Positions 47,691 to 55,162 of a stretch of DNA of 64,000 nt are shown here, piece by piece; positions within the stretch are counted from its first letter, which is position 1, and the number at the start of each line of letters is the position of its first letter. Location of the stretch: the NCBI RefSeq assembly GCF_040822115.1, contig NZ_CP162004.1, positions 2,418,001 to 2,482,000 on the forward strand. Direction: 5' to 3'. The notes under the pieces were generated by a model. It was not told the origin of the DNA, did no database searches, and was given only the letters and a program-made list of their open reading frames with translations. Source of the DNA: Flavobacterium sp. WC2421. Lineage in GTDB: Bacteria; Bacteroidota; Bacteroidia; Flavobacteriales; Flavobacteriaceae. A program made the position numbers and the translations under genes.

Positions 47691-48353
47691 TTATCTTTTG
47701 TCTGTGGTGTTTTTATCGAATGTGATTAGGTTAAACATGGCTCTCATTCTGGAGCGGAGGCGGTTGCCGTAGTTGTTTTCGATTTCGGAGGCGGAAAGAT
47801 TAGTGGTAATGTGCGTGACAGATTTGTTTTCGACAAACTGTTCGTAGCGGCTGATCAGTACCTCAGCCATGACGTTGCAGTCGTTACCGAAGTGCTTGAT
47901 TTGCTGTTCAGCACCCAAATCGTCAAAGCAATAACCCGTTAGTCGCGATTGATTGACTTGCTTTAACGTGTAGCAATTGATGGCCTCAAAGCCATTTTTG
48001 GCAAATTCAAAGGAGACTTCCCTGCATGTTTTGATTTTATAGTCGGAGCTTTGATATGCAAAAGGTCGTATTAGATGCATTAGCGACGTTTTTCCGCAAC
48101 CAATTGCTCCAGAGACCAGAATACCTTTTGACAGATCGATTTTTAGTTTTAAGGCTGTTTTCTCGTCTTGAATCATATAAATCAACAATTTGTAGATGGT
48201 AGGATAATCCGCTTCGCTAATTTGAAATGAATTTCCGTAGGTCGTTTTTCCTTCGTTTTCGAGGTATAGTAGACATTTTTGAAAATTATATACTTTGAAA
48301 CCTTTATGTATGACGAAGGTTTCACGGACGGATGATTTACAATGGTTCGTCAT
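47691..48353 (-). CDS. DnaC/IstB-like AAA ATPase, core 2 copy
   Basis: Walker A is SGAIGCGKTS and Walker B is YCFDDLGAEQ, with the same GNRLRSRMRAMF arginine cluster as the core 1 copy. I place the start at MTNHCK (48353), which overlaps the end of the initiator-like gene by 17 nt as in core 1. The longer frame to 48422 has no conserved sequence. Helicase loading for element replication is the likely job, based on family and neighbours. Confidence 0.82.
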   Translation of the reverse strand: MTNHCKSSVRETFVIHKGFKVYNFQKCLLYLENEGKTTYGNSFQISEADYPTIYKLLIYMIQDEKTALKLKIDLSKGILVSGAIGCGKTSLMHLIRPFAYQSSDYKIKTCREVSFEFAKNGFEAINCYTLKQVNQSRLTGYCFDDLGAEQQIKHFGNDCNVMAEVLISRYEQFVENKSVTHITTNLSASEIENNYGNRLRSRMRAMFNLITFDKNTTDKR

Positions 48354-49257
48354 AGTTTTTTTGTGTTGCCGTGTGCAGGTGCATCGGTTTTGGTTGGGAA
48401 TTGTAATCGGATTGTGGAGCATTTACAGCAAACTTAGCAGTGTTGAGCATCCAGTTTCGTGCTGCTGCTTTCCAATCTTTCATTTTTGTTTTTCCGCCTA
48501 CGAGCCAACCGATGCTAGAGTAGTAGTTGAAAAACTTGTTGGCTTCCGTTAAGGAACTTTCCTTGAAAGAGAAGTATTCCAGTATCATTTCGAGTGAAGG
48601 CTTCTCGACTTCGCTCGAAGTGACAATTTTGTGCAAACTGTTTTCGGTTTGATTTTCAGTGATAGTGTCAAAAATTAAATCGAGTTCAATCGGTTTTTCT
48701 TTTTTCACGCAACTTTTTTCTTTCTCCTTTTTTTCTTTAGGATTTATTAATGGATTCAAATTTTGAACAAGTTGATTTATTGAATTTTTTTTTATATCTA
48801 TTTTTATATTGTTTAAAATGTTTTTAGATGTTTGTTTTTTATTATATATATATACCTGTTCATTTACCTGTTCAATGACTTGTTCATTTTTTGTTTTGGT
48901 CAAATTGTGAACGGGTTCATTTTTTGAATGGGTTGGTATAGCTAATTTTGAGTTTGTTTTTACTTCTTCAGAGAAATTTGTCATAATGATGTTGGAACAG
49001 GAATGGGGGTTAAATGTTGGGTTGTATACCATAAATCCTAAGAGCTCCAACTCTTTCATGCACTTGTGATAGGTCGCTTTTGAATTGATCTTGCTGGCTT
49101 TCATAATCTCTTCCCGCGATATGCCTGTTGGGTTCTTAAACCTATTCACGTTCCAACATTGGAAAAGTGCTAAATAGAGCGAAATGTGGGTTGGATTTAG
49201 GTTGGTTTCATAACTGATTTTATTGAAAAAACCAGTGAGGTGTTTGATGTAGTTCAT
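48337..49257 (-). CDS. Replication-initiator-like winged-helix protein, core 2 copy
   Basis: 306 residues. The N-terminal 110 residues are almost identical to the core 1 copy. The Asn/Lys/Gln linker diverges, and the C-terminal block (MILEYFSFKESS, GWLVGGKTKMKDWK) is conserved again. The segment IVTSSEVEK just before that block is encoded by a REP-like palindrome (48601-48626) and is absent from the core 1 copy, which has its own REP insert elsewhere. The strong N-terminal conservation with a divergent linker suggests the DNA-binding domain is under selection or recently shared. Confidence 0.82.
   Translation of the reverse strand: MNYIKHLTGFFNKISYETNLNPTHISLYLALFQCWNVNRFKNPTGISREEIMKASKINSKATYHKCMKELELLGFMVYNPTFNPHSCSNIIMTNFSEEVKTNSKLAIPTHSKNEPVHNLTKTKNEQVIEQVNEQVYIYNKKQTSKNILNNIKIDIKKNSINQLVQNLNPLINPKEKKEKEKSCVKKEKPIELDLIFDTITENQTENSLHKIVTSSEVEKPSLEMILEYFSFKESSLTEANKFFNYYSSIGWLVGGKTKMKDWKAAARNWMLNTAKFAVNAPQSDYNSQPKPMHLHTATQKNYDEPL
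48601..48626. repeat. REP-like palindrome inside a coding sequence, copy 4
   Basis: CTTCTCGACTTCGCTCGAAG plus flank lies in frame within the core-2 initiator gene and encodes TSSEVEK on the minus strand. It is a divergent member of the family seen at 20831, 21565 and 27506. Confidence 0.65.
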
Positions 49258-49326
49258 TTTTTGAGAAGTACTAAGATTGAAGTATTAGGAATTAAGATCT
49301 CTGGGTCTGGATTATTGATTGATGAA

Positions 49327-49617
49327 TTATTTAAATAAATTGGGAATTGAGTTTACTTTGTTGCTTTCCAGTACTTTGTCAATGTCTTGATTGGCGTAAT
49401 AGATAGTGCCACCGATTTTGGTATAGGCAAGTGTTCCGTTGATGCGGAGGTTTTGGAGGGTTCCGGGAGAAATGTTTAGTAGTTTACGTACTTCTGTGGA
49501 TTTTAGCCACTTTTTGGTTTGCGTAGTAGTTTGCGATTGAAATATTTTTTTGATTTCCTCTAATAAATCAATTTTGAAGTCTCTAAGATCTTCGACTGTG
49601 ATAATTGTTGCTGCCAT
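49327..49617 (-). CDS. MerR/excisionase-type HTH protein, core 2 copy
   Basis: 96 residues. KWLKSTEVRKLLNISPGTLQ matches the HTH of the core 1 copy, followed by a wing (YTKIGGTIYYANQD). The N-terminus diverges. The start is the ATG at 49617, and a 10-bp inverted repeat lies 14 bp upstream. It is positioned between the RteC-like and initiator-like genes as in core 1. Confidence 0.85.
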   Translation of the reverse strand: MAATIITVEDLRDFKIDLLEEIKKIFQSQTTTQTKKWLKSTEVRKLLNISPGTLQNLRINGTLAYTKIGGTIYYANQDIDKVLESNKVNSIPNLFK

Positions 49618-49631
49618 TTGAAAGTAATTTG

Positions 49632-49667
49632 ATTTTGTATCTATTATGTTTTTTAGTGATACAAAAT
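49632..49667 (-). promoter_or_regulatory. Inverted repeat upstream of the HTH gene, possible operator
   Basis: ATTTTGTATC (49632-49641) and GATACAAAAT (49658-49667) form a perfect 10-bp inverted repeat with a 16-nt spacer, 14 bp upstream of the HTH start. Its ATACAAAAT core also occurs in the inverted repeat before the core 1 RteC gene (24004-24052), hinting at a shared regulator. Confidence 0.5.
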
Positions 49668-49830
49668 TGACTGCTTTTATTTGCTTTCTATCCCCATACG
49701 CTTCGTAGTACCGAAGAAATTTAACATTTCAATATTATTTAAAGCCTGTTTTGGGGGGTATTGGTATCTTCTAGCTGTTCTTTTTTTTAGCTGTTAAAGT
49801 TTATTATTTCCAGTTGCACTTTTTATAATG

Positions 49831-49857
49831 AAAAATGCCCCAATGTACTGGGGCATT
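49831..49857 (-). terminator. Rho-independent terminator downstream of the core 2 RteC-like gene
   Basis: AATGCCCCA and TGGGGCATT form a perfect 9-bp stem with an ATGTAC loop; five T follow on the minus strand. It lies about 150 bp after the RteC stop. Confidence 0.8.
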
Positions 49858-50008
49858 AATATCTCGATTGCTCTCGATATGACATGGAAACGAATACTAT
49901 TTATAAAGTTTAGAAATACTCGAAGTCCCATTACGTAAGGTGTAACAATCAATTCTAGGGCTGTATTTCTCTAGTGTATTTTTCGTACTACCGATTGGAT
50001 ACCGATTT

Positions 50009-50842
50009 TTAAAATTCGTCTTCTTTGTGGATTTTTTGTTGCAGGTTCATCATCAGTTCTTCCAGGAATTTTGTTTTGCTACTTTTACGGTCCTTAATCT
50101 CTGAATAGGTTTTATATATATTATCTATTTTAATATTGAAAAAATCTTCAAAAGAAGCCGCAATAGTATTTATATCGGCTCCCCCATGGTTCAACGCCCC
50201 ATTAGAGTATAAAGCATAGATTAATTCTGTTAGTGCTGTTTTGGGTGCTGTCCAAAGCAGTACTTTGTGTTTTTTTTCGTCAAATAGCATTGAGTTTCCA
50301 GCATTGAGTTTTTGCATTGCTTCGCGGATGTAATGAATGAAACGGTACATTGCCTTTATTTTCGCCCAGAGCATGTCATGTGAAGAGGAAAATTCGGGGT
50401 ATTGGTAATAATCCGTCATTGGAGTGAAAGGAAAACTATTACCTGGGTTTCTTGTGAAAAATTGATGATCAATATAGGTGTATCCTTGCTCCATATAATT
50501 AACAAAGTCCAGATTGCGAGAAAAGAACTTATTGATTTTTCGCATTTCCTTTTCGAAAAATTCTATTTGATAGGACGTGCCTGCTTTAGGTTTGCGGAGT
50601 TCGCAAGAACGCAGTTCTGTAAAATAGATAAGGTAACTCATTGGAAGGGGTTTGATATTTTTAAAAAAATCAATCTCGTCAGGTGTCGTTTCAAAATCGT
50701 TTTGCTCGACTTTCTCTTTCATGTCAGCTAGTGTTTTGTTACATAAATGAATACCATCAGTTGCTTTTTTAAGATGATTTTCGTCAGAATTAATTATCAA
50801 TTTAAGTTTTTCATCAAACTCTTCTACAGTAATTTTTAGCAT
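50009..50842 (-). CDS. RteC-like regulator, core 2 copy
   Basis: 277 residues. It shares with the core 1 protein the order of a helical N-terminus, an FFKNIKP segment, SSHD (core 1 has TSHD), a LLWTAPKTALTELIYALY block and the NIKID region. These fit the RteC family, whose CTnDOT member switches on excision. There is no integrase upstream here, and the start lacks the hairpin seen in core 1, so control must differ or be lost. The frame is intact. Confidence 0.82.
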   Translation of the reverse strand: MLKITVEEFDEKLKLIINSDENHLKKATDGIHLCNKTLADMKEKVEQNDFETTPDEIDFFKNIKPLPMSYLIYFTELRSCELRKPKAGTSYQIEFFEKEMRKINKFFSRNLDFVNYMEQGYTYIDHQFFTRNPGNSFPFTPMTDYYQYPEFSSSHDMLWAKIKAMYRFIHYIREAMQKLNAGNSMLFDEKKHKVLLWTAPKTALTELIYALYSNGALNHGGADINTIAASFEDFFNIKIDNIYKTYSEIKDRKSSKTKFLEELMMNLQQKIHKEDEF

Positions 50843-50867
50843 AGGTTTTTGGTTTATCCTTTCCCCA

Positions 50868-50885
50868 GCCCCTCCGAAGGAGGGG
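50868..50885. repeat. REP-like palindrome (CCCCTCC-GAA-GGAGGGG)
   Basis: A perfect 7-bp stem with a three-base loop, in a locally GC-rich patch (50863-50910) between the RteC-like gene and the BioF-like gene. It differs from the CCTTCGACT family and marks the right border of the island. Confidence 0.65.
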
Positions 50886-50963
50886 AGTGAGAAAAAGAGG
50901 AGGGGAAAATTGGATTGATTTTTGTTTTTTAGTTGTTTTGCAATAAGTTGAAAAACTCAAATT

Positions 50964-53411
50964 TTATTTAGTTTTTGAATGTGTTTTATCTTCGTTTTGA
51001 ATTGTACCCATTAATTCCATGGAAAAATTATCTCGGGCTTGAATATAGGCTACTTTTGGAATTATCGTGGCTCCCAGTTTTCTTTTCTCGAAAGTGGCGG
51101 ATACCCCAAAATCGATTTTACTTAAGTTTAAGTACCGAGCTCGTTTGATTGCCTGAAAAAGTAGTTGTCGGTAGAGTTGGAATTCTTTTGCATAGGAATA
51201 GTCCATTCCTATTAAAGCAGGAACATAGGTATGTTCTGTGTTTTTATAACAAAATAGAATTCCGATTAATGGGTTTGTGATTTCTTCTTTTTCTTTATTT
51301 TTGAGATATAACAATATAAATTCCCATTGCCGATTACTCTCCATTTTTTTAAATACGTCTATTGGATAGGTAAATGTATTTATAGCATGATTGTTATTTT
51401 TTACATTCTGATACAGATAATATGCTTGTTCTAATTCTTCATCTGATAATTGATCTTTTATTACAATATCGAAAGCTTGTTCAAAAGGTACTATCTCTTT
51501 AAAGAAATGCTTTCTGGAGCGGGAGGAAAGGGTCGCCGAAAATTCTTCGGTACTATTCCATTTACTATTTTGTATAATGCAGGTTTCCGGCATGCTTATT
51601 TTTAAGAAGCCTTGATTGTGAAAAATACGATTCAATTGTTGGTCTTCTTCGAAATCTCTTAAGACGAGCATGTCAGCATCTAATTTATGGTATACTAATT
51701 CCACTTGTTCCAGCAAAAGTACTATTGCTTCTTCTGCTAAGGGGTGTGTTTTATTGATGTAACAGTGATTGCCTTCTGTGAATAAGGAACCCATTCCCAA
51801 GACTTTTGAAGTCAGGTATAATGGATTTTGTTTTCTTTTTTCTTCTAGTTGAAGTGAAATCGATTCAGGTGCCAGCATATCGTCCTTCCAAAGTCCATAA
51901 GTAAAAAAAGTTGCTAGTATGGGAATTTCATTTTTGTCTTTTATTACATAATAATGAAATTCCCAATTATTTTCAGGGGACTTTGTATTTGAAAAAGCAT
52001 TTTCCAAAAAAGATAATCCTTCCCAGTCGAATGTGCTTTGTTTTCCTAAAAGGTTATTCCAGTTTTGCTTGTCTATTTTTTTTATGGATGTTTCGTACTG
52101 TACTATTAAGTTAGATTTTGGCTCTTCATTTTCTATTTGAGGCATTGTTTCAGGGATGCCAAATGCCTTTTTTACTTTGTGAAGGCTATTACCTGATTCT
52201 TCCAAGGCTTTAGGAAAATGGAATTCCATTGCTTCTACTAGTGCTTTTATTTCTTCTTTTTGATTGTGGCGGGAAAGGGTAATACGAATACCCGTGTTTT
52301 TGATTGGTACTGCGGGGTATATTGCGGGATTTACATAAAAACCTTCATTAAAGAGTCTTTGTACCATTTTATAAGCGGTCAACGGCATAGCGGTACCTAA
52401 GAAAAATACTGGTGAGTTATTCAGATCAATCATTGGAAGGGTGGTTTTTTCCAATAATGATTTGAAATATTCTATCTTTTCTGATAAATCGCACTGTAAG
52501 CTCGTGATTTCGGTCGAAAGATGAATGTCAGCCGAAGCAATTGCGGCTGCTACAGAAGCGGGTTCCAGTTGTGCAGAAAAAGTAAGTGGTCCACCAAAGT
52601 TTTTAATTTTTTCACGCAGTCGATTATCTGTGCAAAGTAAAGTCGCTCCACTGGCACCAAATGTTTTGCTCAAAGTACCGAACAGTAAAACATTGTCTGG
52701 TAAATTTTTTAAAACATCCAATACGTACCCAGTGCCATTTTTTCCTCTCCAGCTCATGCCATGTACATCATCAAAGTACAGGTGTAGCTGCGGGTATTTT
52801 TTACACAGTTCCATCAAATTAGGTATTGGAGCGAAATCGCCAAACATGGAATATACCCCATCAGCCATATACCATATTTTATTGCATCGTGTAGCGAGGT
52901 ATTTAATTTTATCTTCAAGCATATTCAAATTATTATGTCTAATCATTTCTACCGGGATGCCTCTTATTTTTAATAGTTGACAGGCATTTTGAACACTCCA
53001 ATGTACCTGGTGGTCTAAAATTACTCCGTCTTCATCTCTTACCACTGTTGGAATTACTGCCAAATGACCTAGTGTACTGTTTTTAGTTATTATAGGTGGG
53101 ATTCCATACATCGTTTCAATTTTTGATTCCAGCTCATTGTATAATGGATTGGAAATGTAAGTTTTGGATAGGGGGAATTGTGTACCATAATTTTGAATAG
53201 CTGCTATTGCTGCGTCTTTGAGCCGGATGTCTTGTTCTAGCCCCAAATACCCTGTCGTGCCAAAATGAAACATTTTTTGCCCTTTTATCTGTAGGGTACG
53301 TCCATTCAAAATTTGATCTTCAGCATAAAGGTGAAGTACGCCTTCTTTTTTTGCTCCAGCGATCACCTCATCGACGGTGTCAATGAAGCTGTTGTGTTTG
53401 ATTTTTGCCAT
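50964..53411 (-). CDS. Fusion of BioF-like PLP synthase and GNAT/FemAB-like acyltransferase
   Basis: 815 residues. Residues 1-430 are an alpha-oxoamine-synthase (BioF/KBL/SPT family) fold: MADGVYSMFGDFAPIP, YFDDVHGMSWRG, and the PLP lysine in TLSKTFGASG near 247. Residues 450-810 look like a FemAB/GNAT-type acyltransferase. The synthase part should condense an amino acid with an acyl-CoA/ACP; the second part may transfer an acyl group. Such fusions occur in Bacteroidota, but the product is unknown to me. It is divergent from the DUF7793-like gene, sharing the 53412-53668 region. Confidence 0.85.
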   Translation of the reverse strand: MAKIKHNSFIDTVDEVIAGAKKEGVLHLYAEDQILNGRTLQIKGQKMFHFGTTGYLGLEQDIRLKDAAIAAIQNYGTQFPLSKTYISNPLYNELESKIETMYGIPPIITKNSTLGHLAVIPTVVRDEDGVILDHQVHWSVQNACQLLKIRGIPVEMIRHNNLNMLEDKIKYLATRCNKIWYMADGVYSMFGDFAPIPNLMELCKKYPQLHLYFDDVHGMSWRGKNGTGYVLDVLKNLPDNVLLFGTLSKTFGASGATLLCTDNRLREKIKNFGGPLTFSAQLEPASVAAAIASADIHLSTEITSLQCDLSEKIEYFKSLLEKTTLPMIDLNNSPVFFLGTAMPLTAYKMVQRLFNEGFYVNPAIYPAVPIKNTGIRITLSRHNQKEEIKALVEAMEFHFPKALEESGNSLHKVKKAFGIPETMPQIENEEPKSNLIVQYETSIKKIDKQNWNNLLGKQSTFDWEGLSFLENAFSNTKSPENNWEFHYYVIKDKNEIPILATFFTYGLWKDDMLAPESISLQLEEKRKQNPLYLTSKVLGMGSLFTEGNHCYINKTHPLAEEAIVLLLEQVELVYHKLDADMLVLRDFEEDQQLNRIFHNQGFLKISMPETCIIQNSKWNSTEEFSATLSSRSRKHFFKEIVPFEQAFDIVIKDQLSDEELEQAYYLYQNVKNNNHAINTFTYPIDVFKKMESNRQWEFILLYLKNKEKEEITNPLIGILFCYKNTEHTYVPALIGMDYSYAKEFQLYRQLLFQAIKRARYLNLSKIDFGVSATFEKRKLGATIIPKVAYIQARDNFSMELMGTIQNEDKTHSKTK

Positions 53412-53530
53412 ATTATTTTGGTTTTAGTTGTTTAAAAATATAACCACCTGAATATCTCTTACAAGTTTGATATTTGTGGCGTAAAACTCTGAATAAAAAG
53501 CTAATGAGATTCAATGAATTATAAAAAAAT

Positions 53531-53560
53531 CCTTTTATGACAACAGATACTCCCGATTTG
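53531..53560 (+). promoter_or_regulatory. Conserved 30-bp element, copy 1
   Basis: CCTTTTATGACAA, three variable bases, then TACTCCCGATTTG. The same 30 bp recur at 55072-55101 with 26 of 30 positions identical. Copy 1 lies 108 bp upstream of the DUF7793-like gene, which precedes the AraC-type regulator gene. It is a candidate AraC-binding site, and could also affect the divergent BioF-like gene. Confidence 0.6.
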
Positions 53561-53668
53561 ATAACATTTGTGATTATTTGTATCAAATTGTGTGTGTTTA
53601 ATTTAAATTGTATTATTTTTAATATTTTTTTTGCTAAATTGTGGCGTTTTATTTAATTTTTTTAAAAA

Positions 53669-54046
53669 ATGATGCATACTTTTCAGGATAATGAATTTGC
53701 TCAATTTTGGATTCATAACGAGATTCTTTTCTTTAAATACAAGCCTAATGTTGTCATTAATTTAACAGCAGCCCAACGCATCGTTGGTGATCGAATTCAG
53801 TTACAAAATGAAATGGCTTATCCTATTTTTTGTGATATTAGAGGGATTGTAGATTCTGACAAAGCTGCAAGGGACTATTTGGCGCAATCGGGTTCTATTC
53901 TTACCAAGGCAGTAAGTCTGGTAGGGCACCAAAGTGTTTCCTTAAGTATGATCTCATTTTATCTCAAAATATGTAAGCCAAGTGTTCCGACTAAGATTTT
54001 TACTGATGAAGCAGCTGCTTTAGTTTTTTTGGAAAAGTATGTCTAG
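53669..54046 (+). CDS. DUF7793/STAS-like protein
   Basis: 125 residues with alternating beta and alpha elements resembling a STAS/SpoIIAA fold (YPIFCDIRGIVDSDKAARDY in part, then KAVSLVGHQ and VPTKIFTDEAAALVFLEKY in part). I recall such proteins as DUF7793 in Bacteroidota. It precedes the AraC-type regulator by 37 bp and probably works with it. Two adjacent ATG codons make the start ambiguous by one residue. No catalytic motif is visible. Confidence 0.75.
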   Translation: MMHTFQDNEFAQFWIHNEILFFKYKPNVVINLTAAQRIVGDRIQLQNEMAYPIFCDIRGIVDSDKAARDYLAQSGSILTKAVSLVGHQSVSLSMISFYLKICKPSVPTKIFTDEAAALVFLEKYV

Positions 54047-54083
54047 TGGGCGGATATTTATTTATGACTAATATTTACACATT

Positions 54084-54995
54084 ATGAATCAAGAAATTAA
54101 TCTGCAGCGTATGCGCAGTATGTCTCAAATGCTTCTTGAAATGGCAGGAGGTAATTTTAGTAATCGAATTCAAAGAACAGAAGAGGATGATGAACTAGAA
54201 GGATTAGTTGTGCTTATGAATATGGTTGCCGAGGAAATGAAGGAGTCTGTTTTTCACGCGGGTTTTATAAATCCTCATCATTCCTACAGGAATCTAGTTC
54301 AAAGTACTTTTATCTTAGATGAGTGTTTTGTCATTAAAAGTTATAATTCCGAAGCCTCTGTTTTATTAAACTTAACTCCTGATTTGTTATATGATACGTT
54401 ATTTAAGAATTTGTTATCCGAAGATTCATTGTGTTTTTGGAATCGTTTAGAAGAAGAAATATTGTTAGACCCTGACTATCATGCTACAGTGCAATTAATT
54501 TATATTGCGCAAAATAAATTATTAGTTCCTGTGTATTGTACTATTTCAAGGCTAATGAACTGCTCAAAAATTTTAATTAGTTTCGTAACTACCGTAGTAG
54601 AAGAAACTATTTCGAAATCTGCTATGATTACTCCAGAAAGTAAAGATCTACCGATTTTCTTAAGTAGACCTTCGGATATATTAATAATTCAAAATGTTTA
54701 TGATTATATTTTAGAACATTTGGATAGTCCGTTACCTTCTGTTAAGGAACTCTCTTATATTTTTGGTACGAATGAAAATAAATTAAAATACGGATTTAAG
54801 CAACTCTTTCGGACGAGCATCTACCAATTTTATATCATTGAGCGGTTGAAAAAAGCGCATCTTTTAATTCAGCAGACCAAAATTCCTTTAAAAAGTATTG
54901 CTACTATGACAGGCTTTAACACTTATCCTAATTTTTCGAAAGGTTTTAAAAAGCATTTTGGGTATACTCCGATGGATATTAAAAGAAAATTTTGA
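54084..54995 (+). CDS. AraC-family regulator with PAS-like sensor domain
   Basis: 303 residues. The C-terminal 100 residues are the double-HTH AraC domain (VKELSYIFGTNENKLKYGFK in part; IATMTGFNTYPNFSKGFKKH in part; GYTPMDIKRKF). Residues about 75-180 resemble a PAS fold (STFILDECFVIKSYNSEASV in part). The first 60 residues are helical (MSQMLLEMAGGNF). It lies between two copies of a 30-bp element (53531 and 55072), its likely targets (inference). It follows the STAS-like gene and precedes the MauE-like gene. Confidence 0.9.
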   Translation: MNQEINLQRMRSMSQMLLEMAGGNFSNRIQRTEEDDELEGLVVLMNMVAEEMKESVFHAGFINPHHSYRNLVQSTFILDECFVIKSYNSEASVLLNLTPDLLYDTLFKNLLSEDSLCFWNRLEEEILLDPDYHATVQLIYIAQNKLLVPVYCTISRLMNCSKILISFVTTVVEETISKSAMITPESKDLPIFLSRPSDILIIQNVYDYILEHLDSPLPSVKELSYIFGTNENKLKYGFKQLFRTSIYQFYIIERLKKAHLLIQQTKIPLKSIATMTGFNTYPNFSKGFKKHFGYTPMDIKRKF

Positions 54996-55071
54996 CAGCA
55001 GGAGGAAAGAGGAAAGAATAAAGAAAATAGAGAAAAGAATAAAGAGGAAAAAAGTATAATGTAGAAAAACT

Positions 55072-55101
55072 CCTTTTTTGACAAGTTATACTCCCGATTT
55101 G
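55072..55101 (+). promoter_or_regulatory. Conserved 30-bp element, copy 2
   Basis: CCTTTTTTGACAA, three variable bases, then TACTCCCGATTTG, 26/30 identical to 53531-53560. It lies 61 bp upstream of the ATG of the MauE-like gene and includes TTGACA, so it may overlap the promoter. Confidence 0.6.
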
Positions 55102-55162
55102 CTTCACTTTATTTATTTGTTTTTTGGAATTTTATATCGGATTAAATTTAAAGTTTAGCGAT

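Larger units (their letters stand above)
49618..50008. other. Intergenic region between the HTH and RteC-like genes, core 2
   Basis: 391 bp without a gene. It contains the inverted repeat at 49632-49667, a CTTCG...CGAAG hairpin near 49698-49713 and the terminator at 49831. The ACCCAAGTTGGGT repeats found at the matching place in core 1 are absent. Confidence 0.6.
46948..50842 (-). mobile_element. Integrative element core 2 (RteC to 213-aa protein), no integrase
   Basis: Five genes in the same order and orientation as core 1: RteC-like, HTH, initiator-like, DnaC/IstB-like ATPase, unknown 213-aa protein. The gene overlap between initiator and loader is the same 17 nt. No integrase lies upstream; instead there is a REP-like palindrome (50868) and then the BioF-like gene. 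The metal-efflux operon follows as probable cargo. It is either a decayed relative of element 1 or dependent on an integrase supplied elsewhere. Confidence 0.65.

Noticed and set aside
20831..48626. CRISPR array from the recurring short palindromes
   Set aside because: The copies are scattered over 28 kb, not regularly spaced, and lack spacers.
55124..55162. TTG at 55124 as start of the MauE-like protein
   Set aside because: The ATG at 55163 leads directly into the first membrane helix; the extra 13 residues have no support.
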